Source: a virus. Taken from it: a stretch of DNA of 64,000 nucleotides. The position numbers were made by a program, and so were the translations under genes. Each line of letters starts with the position of its first letter. Position 1 is the first letter of the stretch. The notes below the pieces were generated by a model. The model did not search any database. It worked only from the letters and a program-made list of their open reading frames with translations, and was not told where the DNA came from. Shown piece after piece: positions 61,430 to 64,000 of this stretch. The stretch is taken from the IMG/VR virus record IMGVR_UViG_3300028827_000102, positions 44,581 to 108,580 of that record; one strand, written 5' to 3'.

Positions 61430-62698
61430 ATGCCCAGACCATTCTATCTCAGGAAAGCGGATATAAAAGGAATTGAAAAGGCTAAAGAATCTGGCTACAC
61501 CGATAATGATATAGCTAAAGCTATAGAAGTATCAGAAAAATTGCTAGTATCGGCTGGATTATCTCCCACTGTTGTATCTATAGAAGCAGAAGAAGATGGG
61601 TTAGATGTGCAAATGGCGATAAAATCGCCGTTTAATATAGTTATAACTGTTGATCTGTCGGCAAAGAGACGGAAGATACAAGAATTACAAGCAAGAATTT
61701 GTGATGCGATATATACAGCACATAAAAAAGATATAATTGGTCTGCTTGATGCAATTACGTTTATCATAACCAATAAAATCAGACCAATGGAAAGAATTAA
61801 CCCCGATGATGAAAATATAGAGAAAAATGACGCAAAGGAATGGTTAATTTATACTATTACCACAGACTGGAACAGTTTGGATATTGATATATTTAGCAGG
61901 AATCGATTTATCAGTCAGATGACAGAGGCTTTGTTAAATGATGGTGAATTACCTAATGATGCAGGTAAAGTGGCACCAAAAGACGCGCAAGCAGCGATAG
62001 AGGTGGCACAAAGTTTATCTGACAAGGATTGGGAAGACGTAGTAAAGGAAATAAAAAGTTCTGGAGGTATAGCATACGTACCTACCAAAAAACTAATAGA
62101 TAAAGCAGTGAAAGAACTTACCTCGCATGAGGGTAACATTACAATGTACGATGTAGTGGTTGTAGACGACGAGGTAATGGTAAGTATACCCACAAAGTAC
62201 AGATATGTTTATTACGTTCTTCAACGTACTCCTGGCAATAAAATGAATCCGGTTGATGGTATGTTGGTAGTGTGTGATAGTACAATTCACACCGGACCGG
62301 ATTTAAATAAGATGAAGAAACTTATAACAGTTGCCATAGATCTAGATATAGGAAGAGATAATACACCTAGAAGTGAGATAAATCGTCCTAAACGCCCTGA
62401 CAAGCAGAAAAAAGATACCGTCGATTCGCAACTGCTGGAAAACAGTTTGGTGTTTTATTATAATGCTGACGATAATTCTATAACATATAAGTATAAGTTT
62501 GGTTCTGGAACGATTTCGTTTGATGAATATGCTCGATTGTGGTTCCCGGATAAAGAAACGATGAAATCTAGGTGGTTTACTATGATGCAACAGGGTGGCG
62601 TAAAAGACGCACTCTTAGTACAAGACGGAAAGGTATTCTTGCTAGATTCTGCTACCGGCAAACCTGTCCGTGACCTTGGTTACCTACCTGAAAAATAA
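61430..62698 (+). CDS. Hypothetical protein
   Basis: 422 residues, mixed alpha/beta, with several strongly alternating charged helices. An internal region (YDVVVVDDEVMVSIPTKYRY) and the C-terminal FDEYARLWFPDKETMKSRWF suggest two domains. Starts two bases after the previous gene. Function unknown. Confidence 0.55.
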   Translation: MPRPFYLRKADIKGIEKAKESGYTDNDIAKAIEVSEKLLVSAGLSPTVVSIEAEEDGLDVQMAIKSPFNIVITVDLSAKRRKIQELQARICDAIYTAHKKDIIGLLDAITFIITNKIRPMERINPDDENIEKNDAKEWLIYTITTDWNSLDIDIFSRNRFISQMTEALLNDGELPNDAGKVAPKDAQAAIEVAQSLSDKDWEDVVKEIKSSGGIAYVPTKKLIDKAVKELTSHEGNITMYDVVVVDDEVMVSIPTKYRYVYYVLQRTPGNKMNPVDGMLVVCDSTIHTGPDLNKMKKLITVAIDLDIGRDNTPRSEINRPKRPDKQKKDTVDSQLLENSLVFYYNADDNSITYKYKFGSGTISFDEYARLWFPDKETMKSRWFTMMQQGGVKDALLVQDGKVFLLDSATGKPVRDLGYLPEK

Positions 62699-62722
62699 GC
62701 CATTTCAAAGTCCCTCCTTCTC

Positions 62723-62739
62723 CTTAACTTTTAATAGGA
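62723..62739 (+). promoter_or_regulatory. Putative late-promoter motif, copy 8
   Basis: CTTAACTTTTAATAGGA, 43 bases before the ATG at 62783, in an 84-base gap. One base differs from the consensus core (AATAG for AGTAG). Confidence 0.45.
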
Positions 62740-62782
62740 CAGGTTTTATCATTTACCATTTTCTGGTAGAGGTTTATTTTCC

Positions 62783-63991
62783 ATGTTAAAATCTACAGTC
62801 ATATCAAGGGATGTTTCTGGTAATACCACACTTACACACAATGTAAGCGGTGGCACATATTCAGGTGAACCGTCTGGTACTTCTGCGGGGTTTTGGATAA
62901 AAGCACAAGGTAATCAGACATATGATGCTTACGAAATGACCTATACGGTAAGTGGAGGTGATGCTACCACTACTGTTAGTTTCAGGCCATGGTATTATAT
63001 GGTTGATCATCTTACAGGCGGATCGCCTGGTTGGGTAGCTGGTACAGCTATGGAGGACTTACCTGTTTCTTCTGCTTCAGGTGGTTCCGCTCCTGTACAA
63101 CGTATTAATTCTGTTCCAACAGCTGCTTTACGAATGTATATTCAGGTAACAGGTACAGATGGCACAGCTCCAACGGATGTATATATAACAGTTTATGGTA
63201 TAGAAGGGATGGTGGCTGATGTTTCTAGCGGCACTTCTTCTGGAGGTGGAGGTAGTTCTTCTGCTTCTGCTAGTGCTTCTGCGGGTGGTGGAGACGCTTT
63301 ATACATATCTCCGGAAGATTTTGTGGTGACTTATACAAGTGCAACCACTTTAACCCTTACTGGCCTGCCTTATACTCCTGATATAGAACAGTTTGTTTCT
63401 GTTTCTGTATTTGATTCAACAGGCAAAGAAACGGTTTATACCCCTTCGTCCAATGCATTTTCATACAATAGTTCTACAGGGGTATTAACAGTATCTGGGG
63501 CAACTTTTTCTGCTACTGATGGTGGTTATAGAGTATTAGTATGGGGACCGGATAAAGCATACAGTCAGTCAATAGACGCTAAACAAGAATTATTGGTAAA
63601 TCCTCCTTGGGATCATTACAGTACTGGAGTACTTTTAGAAAAAACGTCTTATGCCGATACAACTGGAGATTATTATTATTTAGATATGTCTGGCTTTACC
63701 AATGGAAGCTTTCAGCTAATACTGGATGGGGGTTCAGGTACAATTACAGCCACTCTTGAAGGAACGATACAGGATGACGGTACTGCTCCTTCTGCTTGTT
63801 CTTATGCAGACATAACCAATGCTACTTTTGGTACAGCATCTTTTAGTGCTACCACACCTGCTAGTACTTTTATGGCCATAGATAATACTAGTAAGTTGGG
63901 TGGGTATAAATACCTACGTTGGAAAATAGTAGTAAATACCGGTGGTGCGAATGATGCTAGTGCTGATATTTACTACAAACTGTGGTATTAA
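62783..63991 (+). CDS. Putative tail-fibre or surface-exposed structural protein
   Basis: 402 residues. Beta-rich, Thr/Ser/Gly-rich, low charge. A flexible linker (SSGTSSGGGGSSSASASASA, about residues 150-170) separates an N-terminal sandwich domain from two further beta domains. This is characteristic of fibre, tail-tip or capsid-decorating proteins. TAGAGG before the ATG supports the start. Own promoter motif upstream. Specific role not identified. Confidence 0.6.
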   Translation: MLKSTVISRDVSGNTTLTHNVSGGTYSGEPSGTSAGFWIKAQGNQTYDAYEMTYTVSGGDATTTVSFRPWYYMVDHLTGGSPGWVAGTAMEDLPVSSASGGSAPVQRINSVPTAALRMYIQVTGTDGTAPTDVYITVYGIEGMVADVSSGTSSGGGGSSSASASASAGGGDALYISPEDFVVTYTSATTLTLTGLPYTPDIEQFVSVSVFDSTGKETVYTPSSNAFSYNSSTGVLTVSGATFSATDGGYRVLVWGPDKAYSQSIDAKQELLVNPPWDHYSTGVLLEKTSYADTTGDYYYLDMSGFTNGSFQLILDGGSGTITATLEGTIQDDGTAPSACSYADITNATFGTASFSATTPASTFMAIDNTSKLGGYKYLRWKIVVNTGGANDASADIYYKLWY

Positions 63992-64000
63992 TACTGTGAG

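Noticed and set aside
1-64000. CRISPR array, tRNA genes or insertion sequences
   Set aside because: No regularly spaced repeats, cloverleaf-like sequences or transposase motifs were seen; the only regular repeats are the 51-bp, 63-bp and GGAAGTAC units, none with variable spacers.

Overview
The window is part of the genome of a large tailed double-stranded DNA bacteriophage (Caudoviricetes). It carries terminase, portal, prohead-protease and capsid genes, together with a nearly self-sufficient replication and recombination set. Genes are tightly packed, usually with 1-4 base stop/start overlaps (ATGA, TGATG, TAATG). There are no rRNA or tRNA genes, no insertion sequences and no CRISPR array. 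The DNA is AT-rich. Three genes with lipobox signal peptides and a small membrane-protein cluster suggest a diderm (Gram-negative-type) host, but the host cannot be fixed from the sequence.

Left part, about 1-27600, mostly minus strand: early/replication genes. They comprise an ATP-dependent DNA ligase, SbcC/SbcD-type (Rad50/Mre11) nuclease, a bacterial-style DnaX clamp-loader ATPase, RecA, a gp32-like ssDNA-binding protein, a sigma-70-family factor, a KhpA-like KH-domain protein, a Cas4/RecB-like nuclease, a DnaG-like primase (plus strand), dCTP deaminase, both subunits of a type IIA topoisomerase, a UDG-PolA fusion polymerase and a first SpeD-family protein. Several small unknown proteins lie among them, one with a possible histone fold.

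Middle, 27600-37440, minus strand: virion surface/tail-type proteins (one an NHL-repeat propeller), interrupted by small membrane proteins and lipoproteins that may be the lysis set.

Right part, 37576-63991, mostly plus strand: terminase large subunit, portal, scaffold-like protein, prohead protease, capsid proteins and a series of unknown, probably structural proteins. A small accessory island at 43620-49600 holds an HD phosphohydrolase, a response-regulator receiver protein, a possible replication initiator, a CCA-type nucleotidyltransferase, a lipoprotein with 51-bp tandem repeats and a second, canonical SpeD.

The two observations I consider strongest are these. (1) A 17-base motif, consensus [C/A]TTAA-NN-TTTAGTAGRA with invariant internal spacing, lies immediately upstream of eight genes or operons, mostly structural ones. 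It looks like a phage-specific late promoter, possibly read by the phage's own sigma factor. (2) The ssDNA-binding-protein gene is interrupted by an in-frame TGA. It is followed in the same frame by a four-cysteine tail whose stop overlaps the recA start, suggesting UGA readthrough or a recent nonsense change. All functions are read from sequence motifs; no database search was possible.
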